From positions 1 through 5,146 of the forward strand of contig JAKFXM010000169.1 in the NCBI GenBank assembly GCA_021731385.1: a stretch of 5,146 nt of DNA. The letters run 5' to 3'. Source of the stretch: Methanobacteriota archaeon (GTDB lineage Archaea; Altiarchaeota; Altiarchaeia; IMC4; QMZM01). Position 1 is the first letter of the stretch. The number at the start of each line of letters is the position of its first letter. Below the pieces are notes generated by a model, which was given only the letters and a program-made list of their open reading frames with translations, searched no databases and was not told where the DNA came from. Made by a program: the position numbers and the translations under genes. This document shows, one piece after another, positions 1 to 5,146 of the stretch.

Positions 1-150
1 TGTCTCAGTCGGCTCCGGAACGCTACCAAATAGGATGTTGGTAAATGAACCCAGCACTGCAAAGAAAAATGCAGGAATAAATATTGCAGGATTTCGCACA
101 GGAATCTTAAACCCCTCAATTATTGATTTCAGAATTTTTATTTTTGCCAT
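1..150 (-). CDS. N-terminal fragment of a hypothetical membrane protein (runs off the left edge)
   Basis: An open frame starts at ATG 150-148 and remains open to base 1, giving the first 50 residues of a longer protein. It opens with a short basic stretch (MAKIKILKSIIEGFK), followed by a hydrophobic segment at about residues 22-42 (AIFIPAFFFAVLGSFTNILFG) that fits one transmembrane helix. An acidic, Pro-rich stretch (VPEPTET) then runs to the edge. The pattern of amphipathic helix, 'R-N-P' turn and helix resembles the start of multi-pass archaeal membrane proteins of unknown function, but 50 residues are too few to assign a family. The start is the only in-frame ATG and has no Shine-Dalgarno; the 20 bases upstream are AT-rich. 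The gene lies 54 bp downstream of the orphan tail at 205-273 and on the same strand as everything else. That it is a gene is likely; its function is unknown. Confidence 0.6.
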   Translation of the reverse strand, partial: MAKIKILKSIIEGFKIPVRNPAIFIPAFFFAVLGSFTNILFGSVPEPTET

Positions 151-165
151 TTTATAATTTTTCTT

Positions 166-174
166 CTTTTATAT
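166..174 (-). promoter_or_regulatory. Possible TATA-like element upstream of the membrane-protein gene
   Basis: On the minus strand this reads ATATAAAAG and lies in an AT-rich stretch 16 bases upstream of the ATG at 150. It resembles an archaeal TATA box, but its centre is only about 20 bases from the start codon, a little close for a leaderless transcript (about 26-30 expected). A second AT-rich match (TGTATAATC, about 175-183) is better spaced but poorer in sequence. This is a weak call. Confidence 0.25.
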
Positions 175-204
175 GATTATACATTACTGTTTGGGGTCTA
201 TATT

Positions 205-273
205 TCACACCTCAAAAGGCAAAGAAACCAAATTCCAGTTCTTCTGCAGGGTTATATTGAATTTCGAGATTAT
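205..273 (-). pseudogene. Orphan C-terminal tail of a vanished paralogue of the giant surface gene
   Basis: Read on the minus strand, this segment encodes ISKFNITLQKNWNLVSLPFEV followed by TGA. The end of the giant gene (771-839) encodes ISKFNITLQKDWNLFSLPFEA and TGA in the same register. The 69 bp match at 59 positions with no gap. Of eight differing codons, five are synonymous and three change the residue (N/D, V/F, V/A), and the stop is conserved, so the segment probably diverged as coding sequence. It cannot now be expressed as part of a long protein: its own frame meets a stop at 280-282, and just upstream lies the end of the toxin gene in another frame. Similarity stops at about 273. 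It is therefore best read as the relic of a paralogous surface-protein gene whose body has been lost or replaced by the toxin-antitoxin pair. A recombination or attachment-site copy is the alternative. Confidence 0.65.
205..273 (-). repeat. Direct repeat, left copy (59/69 identical to 771-839)
   Basis: This is the left member of a pair of direct repeats that bracket the toxin-antitoxin genes; the right member is the 3' end of the giant gene at 771-839. Both are in the same orientation, 566 bp apart start to start. The longest exact runs are in the half nearest the toxin (CTGCAG and the stretch around TTATATTGAATTTCGAGATTA). The outer boundary at the toxin side is sharp: past 273 and 839 the two sequences are unrelated. 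Confidence 0.85.
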
Positions 274-533
274 AGATTTTTATAGATATCTCTCCTGTGC
301 CCGACAACCCTAACATTTAGTATCTTATTTGAAAAATCAATGTCGATCAATGCCCGATAATCACCAATCCTAAGTTTGTAAGTATTTGCATCTTCTCCTT
401 CGTAATGTTCTAAATAATGAAAGGGATCATCTTTGATGGAATCAACCTTCCTTGCTATTCTGGATGATATATATCCCGGTAGTTTAGATAGTGTTCGTTC
501 AGCCCGTTCACTCCATTCAATCCCAAATGTCAT
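270..533 (-). CDS. relE: RelE/ParE-family toxin (putative mRNA interferase)
   Basis: The product is an 87-residue protein, the usual size for archaeal and bacterial RelE, a toxin that cleaves mRNA in the ribosomal A site and is neutralised by its partner antitoxin. The fold signature is visible in order: an N-terminal strand (TFGIEWSERAERTLSKLP), two helices (about residues 8-35), the 'Y-K-L-R-I-G-D-Y-R' strand at 52-60, then 'V-R-V-V-G-H-R-R-D-I-Y' at 74-84. Arg55, Arg60, Arg80/81 and Tyr84 sit where RelE proteins carry catalytic or RNA-binding Arg and Tyr residues, so activity looks intact. The start at 533 is preferred because MTFGIEW matches the usual family N-terminus and ATG follows the antitoxin stop after one base, which suggests translational coupling. 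A start at 563 would add ten atypical residues and overlap the antitoxin by 29 bases. The stop (270-272) lies within the duplicated tail sequence. A ParE-like gyrase target cannot be excluded, but the G-D-Y-R and H-R-R-D-I-Y motifs favour RelE. Confidence 0.88.
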   Translation of the reverse strand: MTFGIEWSERAERTLSKLPGYISSRIARKVDSIKDDPFHYLEHYEGEDANTYKLRIGDYRALIDIDFSNKILNVRVVGHRRDIYKNL

Positions 534-534
534 C

Positions 535-726
535 TTATGCGTATTTTTGCATAATCTCATCATGAGGGATTGTCTTGGATTTCATTTCTTCTCTTGCCTT
601 TTTTAACTCTGACTTAGCCCAGTCACTGAGTTCGTATTCCTCTTCCATTAGATGCTTTATGTATATAACATCGCTTTTGAGGTCTATTATGCTGTTATAT
701 ACCTTTTCCATTGTTACAGTTTCCAT
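535..726 (-). CDS. RelB-like antitoxin, first gene of the toxin-antitoxin operon
   Basis: This small acidic and basic, mostly helical protein has 63 residues from ATG 726 or 58 from the internal ATG at 711. It lies directly upstream of the RelE-type toxin with a one-base gap. Its C-terminal half (about residues 38-63: AKSELKKAREEMKSKTI then PHDEIMQKYA) has the charged helix and extended end typical of RelB-type antitoxins, which wrap around RelE and cover its active site. No clear ribbon-helix-helix or helix-turn-helix is evident in the N-terminal part (VYNSIIDLKSDVIYIKHLMEEEYEL), which looks like a coiled coil, as in archaeal RelB. The family is inferred chiefly from position and size. The strong TATA box at 738-745 predicts a transcription start near 711-715, so the internal ATG at 711 (MEKVYNS...) may be the true, leaderless start. 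Confidence 0.78.
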   Translation of the reverse strand: METVTMEKVYNSIIDLKSDVIYIKHLMEEEYELSDWAKSELKKAREEMKSKTIPHDEIMQKYA

Positions 727-737
727 TTTTGATTAGA

Positions 738-751
738 TATATAAATTTCAT
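738..751 (-). promoter_or_regulatory. Archaeal BRE/TATA promoter of the toxin-antitoxin operon
   Basis: The minus strand reads TTTATATA at 745-738, a near-perfect archaeal TATA box, preceded by a purine-rich ATGAAA that could serve as the TFB-recognition element. Transcription normally begins about 25-30 bases downstream of the TATA centre, which here falls at about 711-716. This is inside the longest antitoxin frame and close to its internal ATG at 711. The element starts 20 bases after the giant gene's stop, so the toxin-antitoxin pair has its own promoter rather than depending only on read-through. Confidence 0.55.
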
Positions 752-770
752 GCTATTAAATCTGAAGAAT

Positions 771-839
771 TCACGCCTCAAACGGCAGTGAGAATAGATT
801 CCAGTCCTTCTGCAGCGTTATATTGAATTTCGAGATTAT
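771..839 (-). repeat. Direct repeat, right copy: 3' end of the giant surface gene
   Basis: The last 22 codons of the giant gene plus its flanking base match 205-273 at 59 of 69 positions. This copy is the functional end of the giant gene and encodes the tail with W-N-L-F-S-L-P-F-E-A. The repeat ends exactly at the stop codon on one side, with unrelated sequence beyond both copies. Confidence 0.85.
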
Positions 840-3800
840 TGCAGAGCCGCCAAAAGCATAATACCCGAACCCAGTTATCTGCGATGATATATAATTCTTC
901 TCTGCATTAACAGAGTAATTTAATTCCTCCCACTCATTATTCAGTCCGTATAATGCAATTGTGGATTCATTCACCCCGGTAATTTCTTTATCCGTGTAGT
1001 TCAGAGTCAGGAGCATACTGCTTATATTAAATTCCTTATCTGATTTTATCCTTAATTTCTTAATTCCCTTCACAGGAAGTTCTGCCGGCTTCGGGAATGC
1101 CATTATTGTAAGTGTTGTGTTTGATACATTTTCTTCTGTAATTATATCCAATGTCAGATTCATGCCTGAAATTCTTTTTTGTATCCCTGAGGTGAAATCC
1201 TCCCGGGATTCATAAAACGGATAATTCAGGAATATTGTTGGCAGGCTCTGATATGCCTTGTCTGTCCTTCCTGCCGTTGAGCCTGAAAATCCGTTCTTTA
1301 TAGCAGTTGCCTCTATCAGTTCATCAGCCGGATAATCCACATTGAACAGATAAATACCTGTGCTCTCGGTTGTTGTGGATAATTCATCATTTCCATGAGT
1401 CAGTATAACAGTTGCATTTTCCACAGGATTTCCATCCCTGTAAACAGAACCCGTAATAATATTGCCCGGTTTATCCGGCGGCGCCTGCTGCGGCAGGAAC
1501 CATGCAGGCATCCACTTTAAGAGATCAGAAAGGAGGTCAGCAGAGCCGGGCGGGGTAACCTGCAGCAGATATCTTGCAGGTCTCCAGGATGAAGATACAT
1601 TTTCAGTTACATAAATCCAGTAGCCTAATTTATTATTAACGGTGAAATTCTTCACCCCGCCCATCCCGGTAACATATGTGACATAATCCTGTATTGTTGT
1701 GTTATAGTAGGCAATTGTCTTTGCACTGCTTCCAATGCTGTCAAGAACAGCCTGCGCATTGCTTGTAGAGGTATTCATCCAACTTATCATATTCCATCCC
1801 CTGACGATGCTCGCATTTGCAACAGTATAATTATACCCCTTAAATTCATAACTCAGGTTCTTTGAGACCATTACCCAATATGCTTCGGGGAGGGTTATGA
1901 TGAAATTATTGGGGGTATAACCCTTCACATGGCTTACATATTTCTGCGTTGCAGAATCCCATCTTGTAATCTGTACCGCATCACTTCCAATCTTATCAAG
2001 TAATTCCTCAGCAGTCATATTCTTTGTATCAATGGAAACTGAAATCAGGTTGTATCCTTTAGTCATGTTGTATCTAAGGACATCAACATTAATCGTATAA
2101 TTCCCCACATCACCCCAGTTCCCTGCATTATCCTCTGCCCGAACTTTGAGGTAATAGATTCCATTCGCTAAATCCTTATAGGATACATTGCTTGAATTCC
2201 CTTCAGATGCTTTATCCGGAATTTCCTCTGTTGCTGTCAGAACATAGCTATAACCCTTAATCCCTGAGGAATCAGATGAAGTGAAATTAAATCCGGGATT
2301 GTTGTTGTTGAATGCGGTGAATTCCGGATATAAAGAATTTATTGCCGGAACAGATGGCTTTGTATTGTCAAGAGCTATGGTTGTTGTCTTTGCAAATGAA
2401 GCGCCGAATTTAGGAATTACCATCGCCGTAATTGTTTTTGTTCCGTCAGAAATCGTGTTTCCTGTTGAAATTGTCCAATTTCCTGTATAGATTCCGTCAT
2501 TATCAGTATCTGTCAATGAGATTGCAAGTCCATTCGAATCTATTGGTGCCGTGTTGATTGTTATTGTATAATATGACCCATAATTTTCATAGCACTGTGT
2601 TGTAAGGTATATTGTATCATTATTCTTCACATAAATTTTATCCGTTTTCAGAACACAGAGGGGTGCATAATTATTCACAGTTACCAAAATCTGGTTTGAA
2701 TAACCTGTATTACCAGAGGAATCTGTACTCCTGACCTGTATGCTGTGCGTTCCATCCTGAACTGAGGTTGTATCCCACTGGTGCGTTGATGATGTTGCAG
2801 TTGAAGTCCATGTACCCCCATCAATTGAAATCTGCGGGGAATTCTCTGCTCCGGTAAATATGATCATAACAACACCTGAAACTTCAGACCCGGATGTCGG
2901 GGATGTAATTGTCAATACAGGAGAGGTTGTATCCAGGATTATCGTATCACTCGCAGCACTTGATGTCATTCCACCTCTATTCTTACACATATAGTAGGCC
3001 GTCTTAGTCCCATCTCCGGTAGTTAAAACCCATGGTGCTGTTGCTGCATAATCGCCCCATGAGCCCCATGAAGAGCCGTCATTGCTGTACCTGCACTGGT
3101 ATGCATTCGTTGCACTCAATGTTAATGTTACAGATGTTGATTTTGTATAAGTAGCCCCATCATTAATGCTTATTGATAAACTGCTTGGAGCGACTGAACT
3201 GATTGTCGTCCAGACAGCAGCAGAATCTGCAGAATTATTCACATTATCATAAGTCCTTACCTTATACCAATACTTCACATCCTCGGTAACATTCGTATCT
3301 GTATAGGTTGTATTTGTCGTATTAATTATTGATGAATATACTGCACCATCTGTTGACCTTAAAACCCCGTATTTCTGGATCCCATCATTATCACTTCCGG
3401 GGCTATTAGTCCAGTTCAGGACAACATAACTCACATTTGTATATTCTGGGGGTGCATTGGGCTGTGCTGCAGAGTCTATCCCTGTACTAACGGTAATATT
3501 CTCCACATTGCTCCAGTTTCCATTATTAGTTGCATTATCAATTGCTCTTACTCTTGCAAAATATCTCTTGTTGCTGGCAACAAACTGTGCTGTGTAATTT
3601 GTTGCTGTTGTTGTTCTCGTATCAATCAATGGTTCTCCAAATGAAATTTCGTCGTCTGTCTGGATTTCATAGTACATAATTCCTGCATCACCGTTATCTG
3701 TAACATTGCTCCAGCCCCATATAACCATCCCGGTTGAACTATAGGCTCCGGGAGCAGAAAGTGCAGGGGTATTTGGTGCAATATTATCCAATATTAAGAT

Positions 3801-5146
3801 CCGGCTGTCAGAGAAGGAACCATTATTTCCTGCATTATCCGTTGCAAGAACACTCCAGTTGTATCTTCCTGAATTCAGCGAAATTCTCCATGCTGTCTGA
3901 TTAACTGTATAGACTGTTCCGTTTATATTTATTGAATAATTCGAGGCATCAGTTATAGAACCCCATGCAAATGTCGGGATTAGGTTATTTGTTATTGTCC
4001 CATTCACAGGGCTTATTAGTACAGGAACTGCTGGCGGGACAGTATCGACTGTTGCAGATATAACGGCAGAATCCGCAGAATTATTCGCATTGTCAAAGGT
4101 TCTTAACTTGTAGTAGTATTTCCCGTCGCTCAAATTCACATCCGTATAATTTGTTATTGACGAACTGGTTGTATTGAATATTGCGCTATATGAAATTCCA
4201 TCAGTTGCCCTGAACAAACTGTACCTCCATATTCCATTCGTATCACTCCCCGGATTAAGTGTCCAGTTTATTGTAATATTCCCAATCCTCGTCCATTCGG
4301 GAAGTGCATCAGGCTGTGCAGCAACATCAATGCCTGTGCTAACTGTGATATTCTCTACATTGCTCCAGTTTCCATTATTAGTTGCATTGTCAACTGCCCT
4401 GACCCTTGCATAATAGGTTTTGCTTGCAACAAACTGTGAGGTGTAATTGGTTGCAGTAGTTGTTGCAGTACTAACTAATGGTGCTCCAAATGAAATTTCG
4501 TCATCTATCTGAATTTCGTAATACTTTATTCCTGATAAATCTGTCACAGAAGTCCAGTTCCATACAACCAAGCCAATATTTGTGAAATTCCCGGGCTTGC
4601 TTAAATTCGGCGCTGCAGGCCCTGTTGTATCAATTCTAAAGTAGATTGTTGTAGTTGCAGAATTGTTTGCATTGTCTGTTGCATTTACGGCAATTGAATA
4701 ACTTCCATCACTTTGATTTGTTGTATTGCTACATCTAAATCCATTAGTAATACTTGAACAACTTAACCCTAATCCCGTTGAATTCAAAGTAGTGGTTATT
4801 GATGATAAATTAATTCCGGAAGTTGCATCTGTCACATCAAAACTAACCTGTACCAAGGAATTTGAGAGGATTGAATTATTTGCTGGTGAATTTATTGTTA
4901 CTGTTGGTGCAATAGTATCTAATATAAAGTCTATTATTACTGAATTTGACATTGCATTCAGTCCTGCCGCATTGTCTGCACACCTTATGTAGAATATATT
5001 AAGACCTTCAATATAGAGCGAGGATGCATTTATTGAGTGGCTTGTTCCCTGCTCATTGAATAAATTGCTCATTGCTGAGAAGTTCCTGTCCATCGTATCA
5101 TATCTGCAGTAAGAACTGTCATCTGTTGTAACTGTGAGATTCACTG
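771..5146 (-). CDS. Giant secreted surface protein with Ig/FnIII-like modules and PGF-pre-PGF-like domain (N-terminus missing)
   Basis: One uninterrupted frame of 1457 codons ends at TGA 771-773 and is open to the right edge, so the start and any signal peptide lie outside the window. A GTG at 5142-5144 is only the first complete codon and is not credible as a start. Numbering from it, the modules are: Ig-like 1-75 and 78-173; FnIII-like 176-273 and 274-368; Ig-like 372-456; FnIII-like 457-557 and 558-650; Ig-like 654-741, 743-825, 827-928 and 931-1021; two 'G-[YW]-N-[LM]-I-S' modules 1025-1113 and 1114-1195; a Trp/Pro linker 1197-1226; a carboxypeptidase-regulatory-like domain 1227-1305 (ITGSVYRDGNPVENATV); a region resembling PGF-pre-PGF domains 1311-1437 (LTLNYTDKEITGVNESTIALYGL); and a tail 1438-1457. 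More than 50 N-x-S/T sequons, and eight Cys that fall as one pair in each of four modules, indicate an extracytoplasmic, probably glycosylated adhesin or S-layer-associated protein. No enzyme active site, C-terminal membrane helix or PGF motif is seen. The binding partner is unknown. Confidence 0.9.
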   Translation of the reverse strand, partial: VNLTVTTDDSSYCRYDTMDRNFSAMSNLFNEQGTSHSINASSLYIEGLNIFYIRCADNAAGLNAMSNSVIIDFILDTIAPTVTINSPANNSILSNSLVQVSFDVTDATSGINLSSITTTLNSTGLGLSCSSITNGFRCSNTTNQSDGSYSIAVNATDNANNSATTTIYFRIDTTGPAAPNLSKPGNFTNIGLVVWNWTSVTDLSGIKYYEIQIDDEISFGAPLVSTATTTATNYTSQFVASKTYYARVRAVDNATNNGNWSNVENITVSTGIDVAAQPDALPEWTRIGNITINWTLNPGSDTNGIWRYSLFRATDGISYSAIFNTTSSSITNYTDVNLSDGKYYYKLRTFDNANNSADSAVISATVDTVPPAVPVLISPVNGTITNNLIPTFAWGSITDASNYSININGTVYTVNQTAWRISLNSGRYNWSVLATDNAGNNGSFSDSRILILDNIAPNTPALSAPGAYSSTGMVIWGWSNVTDNGDAGIMYYEIQTDDEISFGEPLIDTRTTTATNYTAQFVASNKRYFARVRAIDNATNNGNWSNVENITVSTGIDSAAQPNAPPEYTNVSYVVLNWTNSPGSDNDGIQKYGVLRSTDGAVYSSIINTTNTTYTDTNVTEDVKYWYKVRTYDNVNNSADSAAVWTTISSVAPSSLSISINDGATYTKSTSVTLTLSATNAYQCRYSNDGSSWGSWGDYAATAPWVLTTGDGTKTAYYMCKNRGGMTSSAASDTIILDTTSPVLTITSPTSGSEVSGVVMIIFTGAENSPQISIDGGTWTSTATSSTHQWDTTSVQDGTHSIQVRSTDSSGNTGYSNQILVTVNNYAPLCVLKTDKIYVKNNDTIYLTTQCYENYGSYYTITINTAPIDSNGLAISLTDTDNDGIYTGNWTISTGNTISDGTKTITAMVIPKFGASFAKTTTIALDNTKPSVPAINSLYPEFTAFNNNNPGFNFTSSDSSGIKGYSYVLTATEEIPDKASEGNSSNVSYKDLANGIYYLKVRAEDNAGNWGDVGNYTINVDVLRYNMTKGYNLISVSIDTKNMTAEELLDKIGSDAVQITRWDSATQKYVSHVKGYTPNNFIITLPEAYWVMVSKNLSYEFKGYNYTVANASIVRGWNMISWMNTSTSNAQAVLDSIGSSAKTIAYYNTTIQDYVTYVTGMGGVKNFTVNNKLGYWIYVTENVSSSWRPARYLLQVTPPGSADLLSDLLKWMPAWFLPQQAPPDKPGNIITGSVYRDGNPVENATVILTHGNDELSTTTESTGIYLFNVDYPADELIEATAIKNGFSGSTAGRTDKAYQSLPTIFLNYPFYESREDFTSGIQKRISGMNLTLDIITEENVSNTTLTIMAFPKPAELPVKGIKKLRIKSDKEFNISSMLLTLNYTDKEITGVNESTIALYGLNNEWEELNYSVNAEKNYISSQITGFGYYAFGGSAIISKFNITLQKDWNLFSLPFEA
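1560..1805 (-). repeat. Second copy of the 'G-W-N-M-I-S' module (residues 1114-1195)
   Basis: This module starts RGWNMIS, continues with AQAVLDSIGSSAKTI, a 'Y-Y-N-T-T-I-Q-D-Y-V' strand and ends with LGYWIYVTENVS. Each of these elements has a counterpart, in the same order, in the preceding module (KGYNLIS, AEELLDKIGSDAVQI, W-D-S-A-T-Q-K-Y-V, EAYWVMVSKNLS). The copies are about 86 codons apart. Similarity is at protein level only, so the duplication is old. The module type is common in archaeal surface proteins, but no binding function is known to me. Confidence 0.75.
1806..2072 (-). repeat. First copy of the 'G-Y-N-L-I-S' module (residues 1025-1113)
   Basis: This module starts TKGYNLISV and carries the helix AEELLDKIG, the W-D-S-A-T-Q-K-Y-V strand and the closing YWVMVSKNLS. 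It is the partner of the module at 1560-1805. Conserved positions include G, aromatic, N, hydrophobic, I, S at the start and Y-W-[VI]-x-V near the end, suggesting one small beta-rich fold used twice in tandem. Confidence 0.75.
3195..3776 (-). repeat. FnIII-like module pair, second copy (residues 457-650)
   Basis: This pair repeats the modules at 4041-4619. The strongest conserved blocks are YYEIQ-DDEISFG-PL, TTTATNYT-QFVAS, and the 22-residue identical block from DNATNNGNW to ENITVSTGID. The shift is 281 codons at the start and 284 codons after a three-codon gain in this copy (two codons in the loop before I-M-Y-Y, one near NKRY). The second FnIII module of the pair is less conserved (N-W-T-x-x-P-G-S-D, G-I-x-[KR]-Y, R-[AS]-T-D-G). 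A single Ig-like module (residues 372-456) separates the two pairs. Confidence 0.85.
4041..4619 (-). repeat. FnIII-like module pair, first copy (residues 176-368)
   Basis: This is the partner of 3195-3776, belonging to a 284-codon internal repeat (two FnIII-like modules plus one Ig-like spacer). At DNA level 4357-4388 is identical to 3505-3536 (32 bp). Over the 66 bp encoding the identical 22-residue block there are eight differences, all synonymous, so selection has kept the protein sequence while the DNA drifted. Confidence 0.85.

Noticed and set aside
205..285. Programmed frameshift from the end of the toxin into the orphan tail
   Set aside because: The tail lies in another frame just after the toxin stop, and A-rich bases precede it, but there is no recognisable slippery heptamer with a downstream structure, and a surface-protein tail on a cytoplasmic toxin has no clear rationale.
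534..563. Upstream ATG at 563 as the toxin start
   Set aside because: It would add MMRLCKNTHK, unlike the N-termini of RelE proteins, and overlap the antitoxin by 29 bases. ATG 533 gives the standard N-terminus and a one-base spacing.
764..774. GAATTC-centred palindrome near the giant gene's stop as an operator or terminator
   Set aside because: The symmetric part is only about six to eight bases with no T-tract after it. It is too short to distinguish from chance in AT-rich DNA.
2281..2490. Open frame of 69 codons on the plus strand
   Set aside because: It lies wholly antisense within the giant gene, has no promoter or ribosome-binding context, and its hydrophobic composition follows from the complement of Asn/Thr-rich codons.
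4174..4413. Open frame of 79 codons on the plus strand
   Set aside because: It is an antisense shadow of the first FnIII-like module pair. The apparent hydrophobic segments are a by-product of the sense-strand repeats, and no known family is recognisable.
4726..4992. Open frame of 88 codons on the plus strand
   Set aside because: It is antisense to the Ig-like modules at the visible N-terminal end of the giant protein, with no independent coding evidence.
5142..5144. GTG as the start codon of the giant gene
   Set aside because: The frame is still open at the window edge, the residues that follow are mid-domain (an Ig-like strand leading into Y-C-R-Y), and a secreted protein would need a signal peptide, so the gene must begin outside the window.
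1..5146. CRISPR array, tRNA or rRNA genes, transposase or integrase genes
   Set aside because: No regularly spaced short repeats, cloverleaf-like sequences, conserved rRNA segments or recombinase motifs were seen on either strand; the repeats present are coding-module duplications or the tail copies described.

Overview
The window looks archaeal, probably from an uncultivated lineage (for example DPANN or a methanogen relative), though the exact group cannot be named from sequence alone. The evidence is a very large extracytoplasmic protein packed with N-x-S/T sequons and ending in a region that resembles archaeal PGF-pre-PGF domains, a BRE/TATA-type promoter (TTTATATA) in front of a small operon, and no Shine-Dalgarno sequences at the visible starts. 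All recognisable genes lie on the minus strand, so the region reads from right to left.

Layout in transcription order. (1) 771-5146: the last 1457 codons of a giant surface protein whose N-terminus lies beyond the right edge. It is a chain of Ig-like and fibronectin-III-like modules, then two tandem 'G-W-N-L-I-S' modules, a carboxypeptidase-regulatory-like domain, a PGF-pre-PGF-like domain and a 20-residue tail containing W-N-L-F-S-L-P. There is no C-terminal membrane anchor. (2) 270-726: a compact RelB/RelE-type toxin-antitoxin pair, antitoxin first, toxin following after one base, with its own TATA promoter. (3) 205-273: a 69-bp relic encoding almost the same tail as the giant gene (19 of 22 codons, stop included, specify the same thing), with the stop in the same place but no gene in front of it. 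(4) 1-150: the first 50 codons of a membrane protein that leaves the window at the left.

The most notable structure is that the toxin-antitoxin pair is bracketed by two direct copies of the giant gene's 3' end (205-273 and 771-839, 59/69 identical, same orientation, 566 bp apart). One copy is the working end of the giant gene. The other is an orphan whose first bases contain the toxin's stop codon. Differences between the copies are largely synonymous, so the orphan was probably once the end of a real paralogous surface gene. Either the toxin-antitoxin pair inserted into, or replaced, the body of that paralogue, or a cassette that carries a copy of its target's 3' end was inserted. The sequence does not decide between these.

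Inside the giant gene there is a second level of duplication: a pair of FnIII-like modules recurs 284 codons downstream, with one 32-bp stretch still identical. No RNA gene, CRISPR array, transposase or integrase is visible. Apart from the toxin-antitoxin pair and its flanking repeats, no obviously new multi-gene system can be supported here.
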